Positions 45,595 through 54,806 are shown, counted from the stretch's first letter. The stretch: 64,000 nucleotides of DNA from Okibacterium sp. HSC-33S16 (GCF_024171565.1 NZ_JALJZZ010000005.1:1-64000); one strand, 5' to 3'. The notes: a model not told the origin generated them from the letters alone. Numbers and translations are program-made.

Positions 45595-47127
45595 TCAGGG
45601 CATTGCGCTCGGGGCAGTGTGCCCGGTATCGGCGGGTGCGGCTGTTACCCCAATAGCCGGATTCGCGCGGGCGAGGGGCAGGGTGAGTGTGAACACGGTG
45701 CGCCCGGGAGCCGACTCCACCGCAACGGTGCCCGCGTGCGCGTCGATGACTCCGGCGACAATGGCGAGCCCCAGGCCCGTGCCGCCTGACGCGCGTTGCC
45801 TGGACACGTCGCCGCGCACGAATCGCTCGAACACCGAGCCGATGACGGCGGGGTCGATTCCGGGGCCGTCGTCGGTCACCCTGATGCGCGCGGTCGTGTC
45901 GTTCGCATCGAGTGCTGCGGTGACCCGGGTGCCGGCCGGCGTGTGCACGCGGGCGTTGCCGAGCAGGTTCGCCACGGTCTGGAAGAGGCGTTGCGCGTCA
46001 CCGGTCACCACGACCTGGTCAGCGGGCAGCTCAAGGTGCCAGTCGTGATCGGGCGCTGCTGCTCGAGCGTCGCTCGCCGCCGCCGACACGAGCGCGCCGA
46101 GCTCAACCGGGTCCTGGGCGAGTTCGCGCCCTTCGTCCAGCCGGGCGAGCAGCAGGAGGTCCTCGACGATGGCCGTCATCCGAACCGCCTCCGACTCGAT
46201 GCGCCCGAGCGCGTATGTGGCGTCCTCGGGCAGCTCCTCGCCGGAGCGCCGGGTCAGCTCGGCGTAGCCGCGGATCGAGGCGAGCGGAGTGCGCAACTCG
46301 TGGCTCGCGTCGGAGACAAAGGTGCGCACCTTGTTCTCCGACGCCTGCCGGGCGGAGAGTGCAGCGCCAATGTGGCCGAGCATGCGGTTGATCGACGCGC
46401 CGACGCGCCCAACCTCCGTGTTCGGGTCGGCGTCGTCGTCGGGCACCCGAACGGCGAGCGCCACCTCACCCCGGTCGAGCGGCAACTCCGACACGTCGGA
46501 CGCTGTCTGCGCGACGCGGTCGAGCGGCCGGAGCGCGAGCCGGACGATGAGGTACGAGGCCCCGCCGGCGAGCAGGAGAACCCCGAGGGCGATTCCGCTG
46601 ATCACCGCGATGAGCTGGCCGAGGGTGAACTCGAGGTCGGCGAGTGGCACCCCGACGATCATCGCGCCGTCACCGACTTTGGCGGCCATCACCCGGTACG
46701 ACCCGAGCTGCCCGCCGAGATCGATCGACTCGGGGGCCCCGCCGAGGCTCACCGAGAGCAGGGCGGCCACCTGGCGCGTGGTCAGCGGCCGCAGCTCGCC
46801 AGCCTCGTCGAGGTACCCGGCGTAGCGCACCGCTCCCCCACTGATAATCGCGCCCAGGGTCCCGGCCGCCTGCCCGGGCACACCGACGAACTCGGGCACC
46901 GGCGGCTGCGCGTTCCGCGGAAAAGACCCGCCGTAGCCCGGACCCTCATCCGCCGCGCCCGACGAACGTGTTGTGGCTGCAGTCAGTTGGGCGTCCACCC
47001 GCCCGAGCAGCACCGATCGAACGCTCACCACGCTGGCGAAACCGATCACGACCGCGGCGAGCGCCAGCAACGTCACGACAGCGACGACGAGTCGCTTGCG
47101 CAACGTCCACCGTGACATCCGCTTCAC
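45595..47127 (-). CDS. Two-component sensor histidine kinase
   Basis: A 510-residue membrane kinase. Two membrane helices (about 14-34 and 170-196) flank a sensory domain of about 135 residues outside the cell, followed by HAMP. The phospho-acceptor is H276 in SDASHELRTPL. The ATPase domain has LLGNARVHTP (N box), DDGPGIDP (G1) and GGTGLGLAIV (G2). It overlaps the response regulator by 4 bases. The sensory domain gives no family hint. Resembles TrcS/PhoR-type actinobacterial kinases. Confidence 0.9.
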   Translation of the reverse strand: MKRMSRWTLRKRLVVAVVTLLALAAVVIGFASVVSVRSVLLGRVDAQLTAATTRSSGAADEGPGYGGSFPRNAQPPVPEFVGVPGQAAGTLGAIISGGAVRYAGYLDEAGELRPLTTRQVAALLSVSLGGAPESIDLGGQLGSYRVMAAKVGDGAMIVGVPLADLEFTLGQLIAVISGIALGVLLLAGGASYLIVRLALRPLDRVAQTASDVSELPLDRGEVALAVRVPDDDADPNTEVGRVGASINRMLGHIGAALSARQASENKVRTFVSDASHELRTPLASIRGYAELTRRSGEELPEDATYALGRIESEAVRMTAIVEDLLLLARLDEGRELAQDPVELGALVSAAASDARAAAPDHDWHLELPADQVVVTGDAQRLFQTVANLLGNARVHTPAGTRVTAALDANDTTARIRVTDDGPGIDPAVIGSVFERFVRGDVSRQRASGGTGLGLAIVAGVIDAHAGTVAVESAPGRTVFTLTLPLARANPAIGVTAAPADTGHTAPSAMP

Positions 47128-47882
47128 ACCATCGCCTCAGCCGACTTCAGGAGATAACCGGCCCCGCGCACGGTGTGGATCATCGGCGCACGGCCCGCAT
47201 CAATCTTCTTGCGCAGGTAGGAGATGTAAATCTCGACCACACTGGCCTTGCCCTCAAAGTCGTAGCTCCAGACCCGGTCAAGAATCTGCGCCTTCGACAG
47301 CACCCGACGCGGGTTGCGCATGAGGTAGCGCAGCAGTTCATATTCGGTTGCGGTGAGCTCGATGGGCGTCCCGCCTCGACTCACCTCGTGACTGTCTTCA
47401 TTGAGCGTGAGGTCGCCGATCGTTAGAAACGGAGAATCGGATGCTCCGGTGAGCGTCGAACGCCGAATCAACGCACGCAGGCGCGCAACCACCTCCTCGA
47501 GGCTGAACGGCTTGGTGACGTAGTCGTCTCCACCGGCGGTGAGGCCGGCAATGCGGTCATCGAGCGCGTCCTTCGCGGTGAGGAAGAGCACGGGTACGTC
47601 ATCACCATCGGCTCGCAGCCTGGACAGCACCGTCATCCCGTCGATGTCGGGAAGCATGATGTCGAGCACGATCGCGTCCGGGCGAAACTCACGAGCGACC
47701 TCAAGCGCCTGCCGCCCGGTGTCCGCCGTCCGGATCTCCCAGCCCTCGTACTTGAGCGCCATCTTCAACAGGTCGGTCAGGCTCCGCTCGTCGTCGACAA
47801 CGAGTACACGAATGGCGTTGCCATCCGCTCGTTTCAGGGGGACGGATGCCGCGGGGCTGGACGAAGAAACAAAAGCGCTCAC
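47124..47882 (-). CDS. OmpR-family response regulator
   Basis: A 252-residue regulator, GTG start at 47882 with a weak ribosome site. Receiver domain with acidic pocket D30-D31, phospho-acceptor D74 (VLDIMLPD) and K124 (VTKPF), followed by a winged-helix DNA-binding domain (VLSKAQILDRVWSYDFEGKA and YISYLRKKI). The upstream 7-4-7 direct repeat at 47904-47921 is the shape of site that PhoP/OmpR-type dimers bind. Likely controls itself and the divergent ABC transporter. Confidence 0.92.
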   Translation of the reverse strand: MSAFVSSSSPAASVPLKRADGNAIRVLVVDDERSLTDLLKMALKYEGWEIRTADTGRQALEVAREFRPDAIVLDIMLPDIDGMTVLSRLRADGDDVPVLFLTAKDALDDRIAGLTAGGDDYVTKPFSLEEVVARLRALIRRSTLTGASDSPFLTIGDLTLNEDSHEVSRGGTPIELTATEYELLRYLMRNPRRVLSKAQILDRVWSYDFEGKASVVEIYISYLRKKIDAGRAPMIHTVRGAGYLLKSAEAMV

Positions 47883-47903
47883 GGTTCCAGTATCCGCGCC
47901 CGG

Positions 47904-47921
47904 CTATGAAGAGCCTATGAA
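47904..47921. promoter_or_regulatory. Direct repeat box, probable binding site of the response regulator
   Basis: CTATGAA occurs twice with four bases between (CTATGAA-GAGC-CTATGAA), an 11-base period. On the other strand the units read TTCATAG. It lies 22 bases ahead of the regulator gene and 136 ahead of the ABC permease gene. The rest of 47883-48056 shows no clear element. Confidence 0.6.
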
Positions 47922-48056
47922 TCTCCTTGGTACCGCCTGCGGGAATGCGTACATAGGTAACTGCCAGCCTCGCCATAGCCCCGGCAAATATGCCATCCAT
48001 ACCGTTGCAGCTGCTGCGGCCACCCGGCCGCCACCCGTGGTCATGCAAAGGACACC

Positions 48057-49544
48057 ATGTTCGGAACCTATCTTCGGCGCGAGTTAGTCGGTCGCCGCAA
48101 ACAGACAGTCATCATCGCGATCGGCATGGCACTCGCCATCGCCCTCGTCATTCTGGTGCAATCCTTCTCGGCTGGGGTGAAGAACGCCCAAGCCTCTGTG
48201 CTCGAATCGGTCTACGGCGTCGGAACCGACATCACCGTGAGCCAGACACCAGAGGCCCCGAGCGGTGAGCCCGGCGGCGGTGGGGGTGCCGGCCGGTTCG
48301 ACTTTGGAGCCGACGACGGAACGACCACCGACGACGGATCAACCGCGGTAAGCCAGTCACGGTTGGCCGCAGAACGCGGCACCGAAACGTTCGACGCGGC
48401 AGCTCTCGATTCGGTTCTGACCGTCAACAACGTGGCCGCAGCATCCGCTACCCTCGCCCTTACCAACACCACCTTCGACGGCGAACTGCCCGACTTCTCC
48501 GAGGTGCGATCAGGAGGCGCACCGGGCGACGGCGCAGCGCCGGCGAGTGGCGGAGCGGATGGCGCCGGGGGCAGCTCATTCGACGTCAACTCGTTCACCG
48601 TGCTTGGGCTCGACCCGTCTGGCGACAGTGTCGGCCCACTGTCGAGCGTCACCCTCGCCGATGGACGCGGCCTCGACGCAGACGACGCGGAGAGCACCGT
48701 CGCGATTCTCGACTCCTCCTATGCCACGTCGGCCGAGCTCGCCGTCGGTGACACCCTCAACATCGGCGGCACCGACTTTGAGGTCGTCGGCACGGTCACG
48801 TCGACGTCTGCCGACGCCACGACTGCGTCGAACGTATATATCCCGCTCGGAGTGGCCCAGTCGGTAGCCGGACTCGAGGGCATGGTCTCCACCATCTCGG
48901 TGCAGGCTGCGTCGTCGACCGCCATCGCGCAGGTGAAGTCGGACATCGAAGCCGCCCTGCCGGATGCAACGGTTTCCAGCCAGGAGGACCTCGCATCCAG
49001 CGTCTCGGGTTCCCTCGCCAGCGCCTCGACGCTGATCTCCCAGCTCGGCACCTGGCTCAGCCTCGCCGTCCTCGTGGCCGCGTTCGCGTTGGCCATTCTC
49101 TTCACCATCTCGGGTGTGACCCGCCGCACCCGTGAATTCGGCACGCTCAAGGCCATCGGCTGGTCGAACCGACGCATCATCGGCCAGGTCGCTGGCGAAT
49201 CGACAGTGCAGGCACTGATCGGTGGCGTCATCGGTGTGGTCGTCGGCCTGGGCGCGATCCTCATCATTAATGCGGCCGGCATCACGCTCGGTGCATCGGC
49301 GACAAGCTCGACCGGCCCCGGTGGCGTTGGCAGTCCCGGTGGAGCAGGCCCTGGCGGAGGGTTCGGTGGTGCAGCCGCAGCCGTCGCTCAGACCACCGAC
49401 GTCGTGCTGAACGCCCCGATCACCGCAACGGTCATCGCCATCGCGGCCGGCATCGCCCTAATCGGAGGGCTTCTCGCCGGCGCATTCGGCGGCTGGCGTG
49501 CGGCTCGACTCCGCCCGGCCGAAGCACTCCGCTCCGTCTCTTAA
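48057..49544 (+). CDS. MacB-like ABC transporter permease
   Basis: A 495-residue protein: one N-terminal membrane helix (about 17-37), a long extracytoplasmic domain of about 280 residues, then three C-terminal helices with the FtsX-like segment TRRTREFGTLKAIGWSNRRIIGQ. A Gly/Ala-rich low-complexity insert (SPGGAGPGGGFGGAAAAV) lies in the loop before the last helix, and a GEPGGGGGAGRFDFG stretch lies after the first helix. It works with the ATPase encoded 27 bases downstream. No MacA-like gene is near. Substrate unknown; may be lantibiotic, envelope or lipid related. Confidence 0.87.
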   Translation: MFGTYLRRELVGRRKQTVIIAIGMALAIALVILVQSFSAGVKNAQASVLESVYGVGTDITVSQTPEAPSGEPGGGGGAGRFDFGADDGTTTDDGSTAVSQSRLAAERGTETFDAAALDSVLTVNNVAAASATLALTNTTFDGELPDFSEVRSGGAPGDGAAPASGGADGAGGSSFDVNSFTVLGLDPSGDSVGPLSSVTLADGRGLDADDAESTVAILDSSYATSAELAVGDTLNIGGTDFEVVGTVTSTSADATTASNVYIPLGVAQSVAGLEGMVSTISVQAASSTAIAQVKSDIEAALPDATVSSQEDLASSVSGSLASASTLISQLGTWLSLAVLVAAFALAILFTISGVTRRTREFGTLKAIGWSNRRIIGQVAGESTVQALIGGVIGVVVGLGAILIINAAGITLGASATSSTGPGGVGSPGGAGPGGGFGGAAAAVAQTTDVVLNAPITATVIAIAAGIALIGGLLAGAFGGWRAARLRPAEALRSVS

Positions 49545-49571
49545 TCACCCACTTCTCCCTAAGGACTTCAC

Positions 49572-50243
49572 ATGTACACACTCACTGACGTCACCAAGAC
49601 CTACACACAGGGCAAACGCACGGTCGTGGCACTCGACAAGGTCTCGCTTGAGATCCCCGACGGCCAGATGGTCGCCATTCAGGGCCCAACCGGCGGCGGA
49701 AAGTCCACCCTGCTGCAGATGCTCGGCGCACTCGATCGACCGTCAACAGGAACGATCACCTTCCGCAGCAACGATCTCTCCGCAGCCGGCGAGAGCACCC
49801 TCACCGGCGTTCGAGCGACAGACATCGGCATCGTATTCCAGAGCTTCAACCTCATTCCCACACTCACCGCGCAGGAGAACGTGGAGATGGCACTGGTGCC
49901 GCTCGGGGTAGGCACGGCGGAGCGAGCGACCCGGGCACGCGACGCGCTTGCCTCCGTCGGACTCGACGAGCGCGGCGGCCACCTGCCGAGCGAACTGTCA
50001 GGTGGGCAGCAGCAACGCGTCGCGATTGCCCGGGCACTCGTCAAGAGGCCGGCCGTGCTGCTCGCGGACGAACCGACCGGTGCACTCGATGAAAGCACAC
50101 GTGACGAGATCATGGACCTCCTCGAGAAGATGTGGACCGAACTCGGGCTCACCCTCATCGTGGTCACCCACGACTCGGCGGTCGCTCGGCGGGCACAGCG
50201 CCGGCTGCACATCAAGAACGGACACGTGAAGGACGTCGCGTGA
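49572..50243 (+). CDS. MacB/LolD-like ABC ATP-binding protein
   Basis: A 223-residue ATPase. ATG at 49572 with AAGGA upstream. Walker A is GPTGGGKST at about 38-46 (usual form GPSGSGKST), then VFQSFNLIPTLTAQENV Q-loop, LSGGQQQRVAIARAL signature and LLADEPTGALDEST Walker B. Partner of the permease upstream; a two-gene operon with that permease. Confidence 0.92.
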   Translation: MYTLTDVTKTYTQGKRTVVALDKVSLEIPDGQMVAIQGPTGGGKSTLLQMLGALDRPSTGTITFRSNDLSAAGESTLTGVRATDIGIVFQSFNLIPTLTAQENVEMALVPLGVGTAERATRARDALASVGLDERGGHLPSELSGGQQQRVAIARALVKRPAVLLADEPTGALDESTRDEIMDLLEKMWTELGLTLIVVTHDSAVARRAQRRLHIKNGHVKDVA

Positions 50244-50246
50244 ACC

Positions 50247-50308
50247 CGCGAGTTGCTGGGTTTGCAGGGTGTGCCCGTCGGGCAACTCTGCATACCCAGC
50301 AACTCGCG
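50247..50308. terminator. 62-base near-perfect inverted repeat between convergent genes
   Basis: The outer arms are an exact 15-bp match (CGCGAGTTGCTGGGT and ACCCAGCAACTCGCG), an inner stem runs with one mismatch and one wobble, and TGCCC-GTC-GGGCA forms the tip. Total about 28 pairs. Located 4 bases after the ATPase stop and 7 before the epimerase stop, so a bidirectional terminator; its length is also compatible with a REP-like or mobile palindrome. Confidence 0.75.
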
Positions 50309-50314
50309 GAGCGA

Positions 50315-51154
50315 TCAGTCGCGCCAGGAGTGCTGGGGGTCGTAGCCCAGCACCCGGCGCGCCTTATCGATCGAGAGCATGGTGTCGTTCTCACCCAGAT
50401 CCCGGGTGACCGGCACGCCGGAGAACACCTCGGCGACGAGCTCGGCGTTGGGCCGAGCCATCACGGTGTCCGCTGCGGCGATGATGAAGCGATCGAAGCC
50501 GGTGAACTCGAGCTCAAGCGCCCGCTGGACAGCTTGTGCACCGTCGCGGCCATCGATGTACCCCCATAGGTTCCACTTGCGCAGCGACGCATCGGCGTCG
50601 AAGCTCGGGAACTCGGCGTAATCCTCGGGGTTCATCACGTTGGAGAACCTCAGCGCGATGATCTTGAGGTCGGGATTCCAGCGTACGAGCTCGATCGCCA
50701 TTTGCTCTTCGAGGTGCTTTACCAGCGAGTAGGTACTTTCCGGCCGTGCCGGATACTCCTCGTCAACGGGAATGTAGGGCGGTGGAGTCTCGAACGGCAG
50801 GCCGAGGACAGTCTCGCTGGACGCATAGACGATGTTGCGGATGCCCGCACGGATGGCTCCGGTCATGACGTTGTAACTGGCGAGGATGTTGTTCTGGAAG
50901 GTGGCGACGTTGCTCGTCATCCCCGGTGCCGGGATCGCGGCGAGGTGCACAACGGCGTCGAATCCTGCGTGGCTGTCGTCGACACCGAGCAGCGCGTCAA
51001 GTGTCTGGCCGTAGTCGGTGAGGTCGACCCGGACGAATCCGGCCCCGCGCTCTCCCGTTGCGTCGAGGTTCGTGACCTCATTTCCGGCGGCGCGCAGTTC
51101 GCGGACGACGGTGCGTCCCAGTTTTCCGGATCCACCGGTCACAGCAATTCTCAT
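50315..51154 (-). CDS. NAD-dependent epimerase/dehydratase (extended SDR)
   Basis: A 279-residue extended SDR. NAD-binding TGGSGKLG at about 6-13; active-site YSLVK, Y142 and K146; substrate loop ETPPPYIPVDEEYPARP at about 122-138. The short length and lack of a C-terminal extension resemble uronate dehydrogenase or small nucleotide-sugar epimerases. Substrate cannot be fixed. It diverges from the thioredoxin-like gene at 51222. Confidence 0.82.
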   Translation of the reverse strand: MRIAVTGGSGKLGRTVVRELRAAGNEVTNLDATGERGAGFVRVDLTDYGQTLDALLGVDDSHAGFDAVVHLAAIPAPGMTSNVATFQNNILASYNVMTGAIRAGIRNIVYASSETVLGLPFETPPPYIPVDEEYPARPESTYSLVKHLEEQMAIELVRWNPDLKIIALRFSNVMNPEDYAEFPSFDADASLRKWNLWGYIDGRDGAQAVQRALELEFTGFDRFIIAAADTVMARPNAELVAEVFSGVPVTRDLGENDTMLSIDKARRVLGYDPQHSWRD

Positions 51155-51221
51155 GCGCCCATTCTGTTGCAGGAATGAATTGTGTGGAATGGGGTGCGCC
51201 GGAACGTGGTTGAGTGTAAGG

Positions 51222-51482
51222 ATGCAACTCGTTCTCTACACGTCAGCCTTCTGTGCGCCCTGCGCCCAGGCACGATCGGTGCTCGCCGAAGCCGAGCGCC
51301 TGGTCCCGCAAGCGCGCGTGGTCGAGAGAGACGTTGCCTTTGAGAATGCGAAAGCCGCCGACGACGAAATCCGGGTGACTCCCACCGTGATCGTGCTCGA
51401 CGATGAGGGCACCGAGGTTTTTCGTGCCACCGGTGTTCCCACTCTCAACCAGGTTTTGACCGCAGCCGCCCAGGCTCTCTGA
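51222..51482 (+). CDS. Thioredoxin-like redox protein
   Basis: An 86-residue protein with the thioredoxin active-site motif C-A-P-C (C11, C14) in YTSAFCAPCAQARSVL and the cis-proline TPTVIVLDD. ATG at 51222; the ribosome site is poor (GTAAGG too near), so the true start or a leaderless message is uncertain. Small mono-domain redox proteins like this may reduce peroxiredoxin or other thiols. Confidence 0.75.
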   Translation: MQLVLYTSAFCAPCAQARSVLAEAERLVPQARVVERDVAFENAKAADDEIRVTPTVIVLDDEGTEVFRATGVPTLNQVLTAAAQAL

Positions 51483-51515
51483 CCCCTCACGCGCACACGC
51501 AGATCGGCCCCGCCA

Positions 51516-52562
51516 ATGACGACGCTCCCGAGCCCCCGTTTCTCGAACCAGCGCGATGCGCCGGCCCTCCGATGGGGCGTTGTCGGTCCCGGCGCCATCG
51601 CCACCGATTTCACCCGTGCCGTGCAGGCGCACACCACGCAACAGGTGGTCGCGGTGTCGTCGCGTTCTGCGGAACGTGCGGGACAGTTTGCGGCGGCCCA
51701 CGGCATCCGTTCGTCATATGGCAGTCATGCCGATTTGTTTGCCGATCCAAACGTGGATGTTGTGTACATCGCGGTTCCGCACACCGAACACGTTCCGCTT
51801 GCGCTTGATGCGATTGCAGCGGGCAAGCACGTGCTGGTCGAGAAGCCGATGGCGACGAGCGCGGCCGATGCGCAGCTCGTCGTGAACGCGGCGCGTGCGG
51901 CCGGGGTGTTTGCGATGGAGGCGCTCTGGGCGAAGTACCTGCCAAAGTTTGACGTGGTTCGGCAGTTGCTCGAAGACGGTGCGCTCGGTGATGTGCGGTT
52001 GTTTTCGGCGGACTATGGCTTTCGCGCGCCGTATGACCCGACTTCGCGTTTCTTCAATCCGGAACTCGGTGGTGGCGCGTTGCTCGATCTGGGGGTCTAC
52101 CTCGTGTCTGTCGCGTCCTTCGCGCTCGGGGAGTTCTCGTCAGTCACCGCTCGCGGACAGTTGTCGCCGACGGGCGTTGACGTGCAGTCGTCACTGATTC
52201 TCGACACGCCAACCGGAGCGCAGGCTGTGCTCTCGACGACCCTGCTCGCCGACACTCCGAGCGAGGCGAACATCATCGGCACCGGCGGGCGCATCGCGAT
52301 CGACCGGGTCTTCGTCGGTCCGGGCGGATTCACGTTCTCACCGGCGGGATCGGGTGCCGTTCGGTTCGAAGACACCTCGGGTCTTCTCTGGCGGGAGGGA
52401 TTGAGCTACCAGGCCTCCGCCGTGGCCCGCTTCATCGCGGATGGCCTCACGGAATCGCCGCTGCATCCGCTGGACGAGACGATTGCGGTTCTGGACACCC
52501 TCGATGAGGCGCGCCGACAGATTCTGGGTGGCGGCAGCATCCGTTCAATGGAGGCACAATAG
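51516..52562 (+). CDS. Gfo/Idh/MocA family oxidoreductase
   Basis: A 348-residue protein with a Rossmann motif GVVGPGAIA at about 21-29 and the EKPMATSAADAQ motif near residue 110. The C-terminal domain ends with the LDETIAVLDTLDEARRQ helix common in dimeric dihydrodiol/xylose dehydrogenase-like members. It does not resemble the 986 oxidoreductase closely. Substrate unknown; not in a sugar operon, located 33 bases after the thioredoxin gene and 4 bases before the nuclease gene. Confidence 0.85.
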   Translation: MTTLPSPRFSNQRDAPALRWGVVGPGAIATDFTRAVQAHTTQQVVAVSSRSAERAGQFAAAHGIRSSYGSHADLFADPNVDVVYIAVPHTEHVPLALDAIAAGKHVLVEKPMATSAADAQLVVNAARAAGVFAMEALWAKYLPKFDVVRQLLEDGALGDVRLFSADYGFRAPYDPTSRFFNPELGGGALLDLGVYLVSVASFALGEFSSVTARGQLSPTGVDVQSSLILDTPTGAQAVLSTTLLADTPSEANIIGTGGRIAIDRVFVGPGGFTFSPAGSGAVRFEDTSGLLWREGLSYQASAVARFIADGLTESPLHPLDETIAVLDTLDEARRQILGGGSIRSMEAQ

Positions 52563-52566
52563 AGGT

Positions 52567-53193
52567 GTGCCTTCCCATCTTGACCGTCTCGTCGCCGACT
52601 CGACGGACCGGGTGGCCTGGCTTCGCGCACGTTCTCGCGGAATCACCGCAACGGACGTAGCCCGACTCTCCAGTGCGAAGTCGATTGACGCCGTCGCCAC
52701 CGAAAAGCTGGGCGGCGGACCGGGCTTCTCCGGCAACGCGTACACCGATCACGGTCGCGCTCGTGAGCCCGAGATCGCGCGCTGGGTCGCTGCGACACAC
52801 GGGATCTCGCCGTCGTCGGCACTGTTTCACGCGGAGGTCGAGAAGCGTCACCTGGCCACGCCCGATGGACTGGCCGTGACTCATTCGGGAGCGCTGGTGC
52901 TCGCCGAGATTAAGACCACGACAAAGCCGTGGTCGAGTGTTCCGCGTAACTACCTTCGCCAGATCTGGTGGCAGCAATACGTGCTCGGCGCCGAGCGCAC
53001 GCTCGTCGTGTGGGAGCAGCACGAGAATTTCCGCCCGGTTGACGAGGAGCCGAACTGCCGGTGGGTTGACCGTGACGAGAAGCAGATTGGCCAGCTGGTC
53101 GGGCTCGCGAACGAGCTCATCGACGAGTTGCACCGGCGGACCACGCGGGTGTCACGTTACCTCGTTCACGACGACCCGTACGACATTCCCTGA
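52567..53193 (+). CDS. YqaJ-like PD-(D/E)XK exonuclease family protein
   Basis: A 208-residue protein, GTG at 52567 with GGAGG about 12 bases upstream. The lambda-exonuclease/YqaJ core is visible: GRAREPEIARW (E67), TPDGLAV (D100) and the catalytic pair LAEIKTT (E114, K116). Although YqaJ genes are often phage-borne, no other phage genes are near and the base composition matches the neighbourhood, so this is likely the chromosomal actinobacterial version. Role in DNA end processing is inferred. Confidence 0.85.
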   Translation: MPSHLDRLVADSTDRVAWLRARSRGITATDVARLSSAKSIDAVATEKLGGGPGFSGNAYTDHGRAREPEIARWVAATHGISPSSALFHAEVEKRHLATPDGLAVTHSGALVLAEIKTTTKPWSSVPRNYLRQIWWQQYVLGAERTLVVWEQHENFRPVDEEPNCRWVDRDEKQIGQLVGLANELIDELHRRTTRVSRYLVHDDPYDIP

Positions 53194-53317
53194 GCCGCCT
53201 CCCCCGTCCCCCGTTGACGGCACAGGTGATTGTTTGCTGGCCGGGAACTCGGCCGTAACACCGCTGACTCATTTCGGGCGTTAGCTAGAGCAATGGCGAC
53301 GATGACAGGGGGCAGCA

Positions 53318-54376
53318 ATGCGTGAGGGTGTTGGTATTGCGTGGCAGACTCGGGGCATGACTGGAACATCTGACGCGTCCTCGGCCGGAGCGGCCGCCGC
53401 TCCCGCAATTCCGGAGCTGATGCGAGCCGTGGTCATCGATTCGGTCGGCGATGCTGACGCGCTGCATGAAGCAACGGTGCCGGTGCCAAGCGCGTACAAC
53501 TCCGAGGTCATCGTGCAGGTCACCGCCGCGGGTATCAACCCGATCGATGCCAAAACCCGAGCCGGTCGCGGCGTGTCAGCTGGCATCACCCGTTTTCCGG
53601 CTGTGCTCGGGTTCGACTTCAGTGGTGTGGTCGTGAAAGCTCCGTATGAAGCGCACCCGTTCGCTCCGGGTACCGAGGTGTACGGCATGACCATGGTGCC
53701 GCGCACGTCGGGTAGCTACGCCCAGTACGTGGCCGTGTCGACCCTCTCGGTCGCGAAGAAGCCCGCTGCACTTTCCCACGTTGAGGCGGCCGGGGTGCCG
53801 CTCGCCGCGCTCACGGCCTGGGGGATGGTGGTTGAGGTGGCGAAGGCGCATCAGGGACAGCGGATGCTGATCCACGCCGGAAGCGGCGGCGTTGGCCACT
53901 TCGCCGTGCAATTCGCCCGGTACTTCGGAGCCCACGTCATCGCCACCGGCTCCACACGCAACCAGGACTGGCTGCGTGAGCTCGGCGCCGATGAGGTCAT
54001 CGACTATTCAACGACCCGATTCGAGGACGTTCTGAGCGATGTCGATGTGGTCATCGACCTCATCGGAAACGTCCACGACAACACGGGCAGCCGGTCGCTG
54101 AGCGTTCTGCACCCGGGCGGCCTGATCGTCAACGCGCCCACCGGGAGCTGGCCAACCTTCCTCGAGGAAGCGGACACCGCCGGTGTGCGCGCCACGACGT
54201 TCAAGGTTGCGCCGGACGGCGATACCCTTTCGACCATCTCGCGGTTGCTCGAGTCGGGCGATGTGCACGTCTTCGTGGACGAAGTCTTCGACCTCGGCCG
54301 GGCCGCAGACGCGCACCGCGCACTTGAGTCGGGTCACACCCGTGGCAAGATTGTGCTGACGATCCCGGCCCACTAG
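53318..54376 (+). CDS. NADP-dependent oxidoreductase, zinc-free MDR / quinone reductase-like
   Basis: A 352-residue medium-chain reductase. ATG at 53318 with AGGGGG 6 bases upstream; an alternative ATG at 53357 has a poorer site. GROES-like N-terminus (INPIDAKTRAGRGVS and PAVLGFDFSGVVV), then the nucleotide-binding motif HAGSGGVGHFAVQFAR near residue 187. No zinc-binding Cys set. Likely reduces quinones or enones. The 124 bases upstream show no element I can name. Confidence 0.87.
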   Translation: MREGVGIAWQTRGMTGTSDASSAGAAAAPAIPELMRAVVIDSVGDADALHEATVPVPSAYNSEVIVQVTAAGINPIDAKTRAGRGVSAGITRFPAVLGFDFSGVVVKAPYEAHPFAPGTEVYGMTMVPRTSGSYAQYVAVSTLSVAKKPAALSHVEAAGVPLAALTAWGMVVEVAKAHQGQRMLIHAGSGGVGHFAVQFARYFGAHVIATGSTRNQDWLRELGADEVIDYSTTRFEDVLSDVDVVIDLIGNVHDNTGSRSLSVLHPGGLIVNAPTGSWPTFLEEADTAGVRATTFKVAPDGDTLSTISRLLESGDVHVFVDEVFDLGRAADAHRALESGHTRGKIVLTIPAH

Positions 54377-54392
54377 CCGGGCACCGCCCGCA

Positions 54393-54806
54393 TCACTCGG
54401 AGATTTCGGCGACGGTGTCCCCCACCTGGTCCGGTGCGAGCGCCAGCGCGACGTCGGCTTGCGCGACCATGCCGACAAGTTGATGCCCGTCGATGACCGG
54501 CAGTCGGCGCACCTGATGCTTCTCCATGGTGCGCAGAGCCTCGGAAACGTCATCGTCGGCACCGATGGTGACGGGCTTGCCCTGCGCGAGCGATCCGGCT
54601 GTGGCCGAACTCGGGTCTCCCCCGTCGGCGATGCACTTCACGACGATGTCCCGGTCGGTGAGCATGCCGTGCAGTCGGCCGTCTTCGCCGCAGATCGGCA
54701 GCGCGCCAACGTCGAGGTCACGCATCTTCTGCGCAGCCGTCACGAGCGTGTCGTTCTCGCCGACGCACTCGGCCCCCGGAGTCATGATTTCGCGTGCGGT
54801 AACCAT
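54393..54806 (-). CDS. CBS-domain pair protein (Hrp1-like)
   Basis: A 137-residue protein formed of two CBS domains (TAREIMTPGAECVGENDTLV and SLAQGKPVTIGADDDVSEALRTMEKHQVRRLPV), with GMLTDRDIVVK in the first. Resembles hypoxic response protein Hrp1 of mycobacteria. It may bind adenine nucleotides; function unproven. Converges with the reductase gene. Confidence 0.88.
   Translation of the reverse strand: MVTAREIMTPGAECVGENDTLVTAAQKMRDLDVGALPICGEDGRLHGMLTDRDIVVKCIADGGDPSSATAGSLAQGKPVTIGADDDVSEALRTMEKHQVRRLPVIDGHQLVGMVAQADVALALAPDQVGDTVAEISE

Noticed and set aside
52567-53193. YqaJ-like nuclease as a sign of a prophage
   Set aside because: No integrase, capsid, terminase or att-like repeats nearby, and flanking genes are metabolic; the family also occurs as an ordinary chromosomal gene in actinobacteria.
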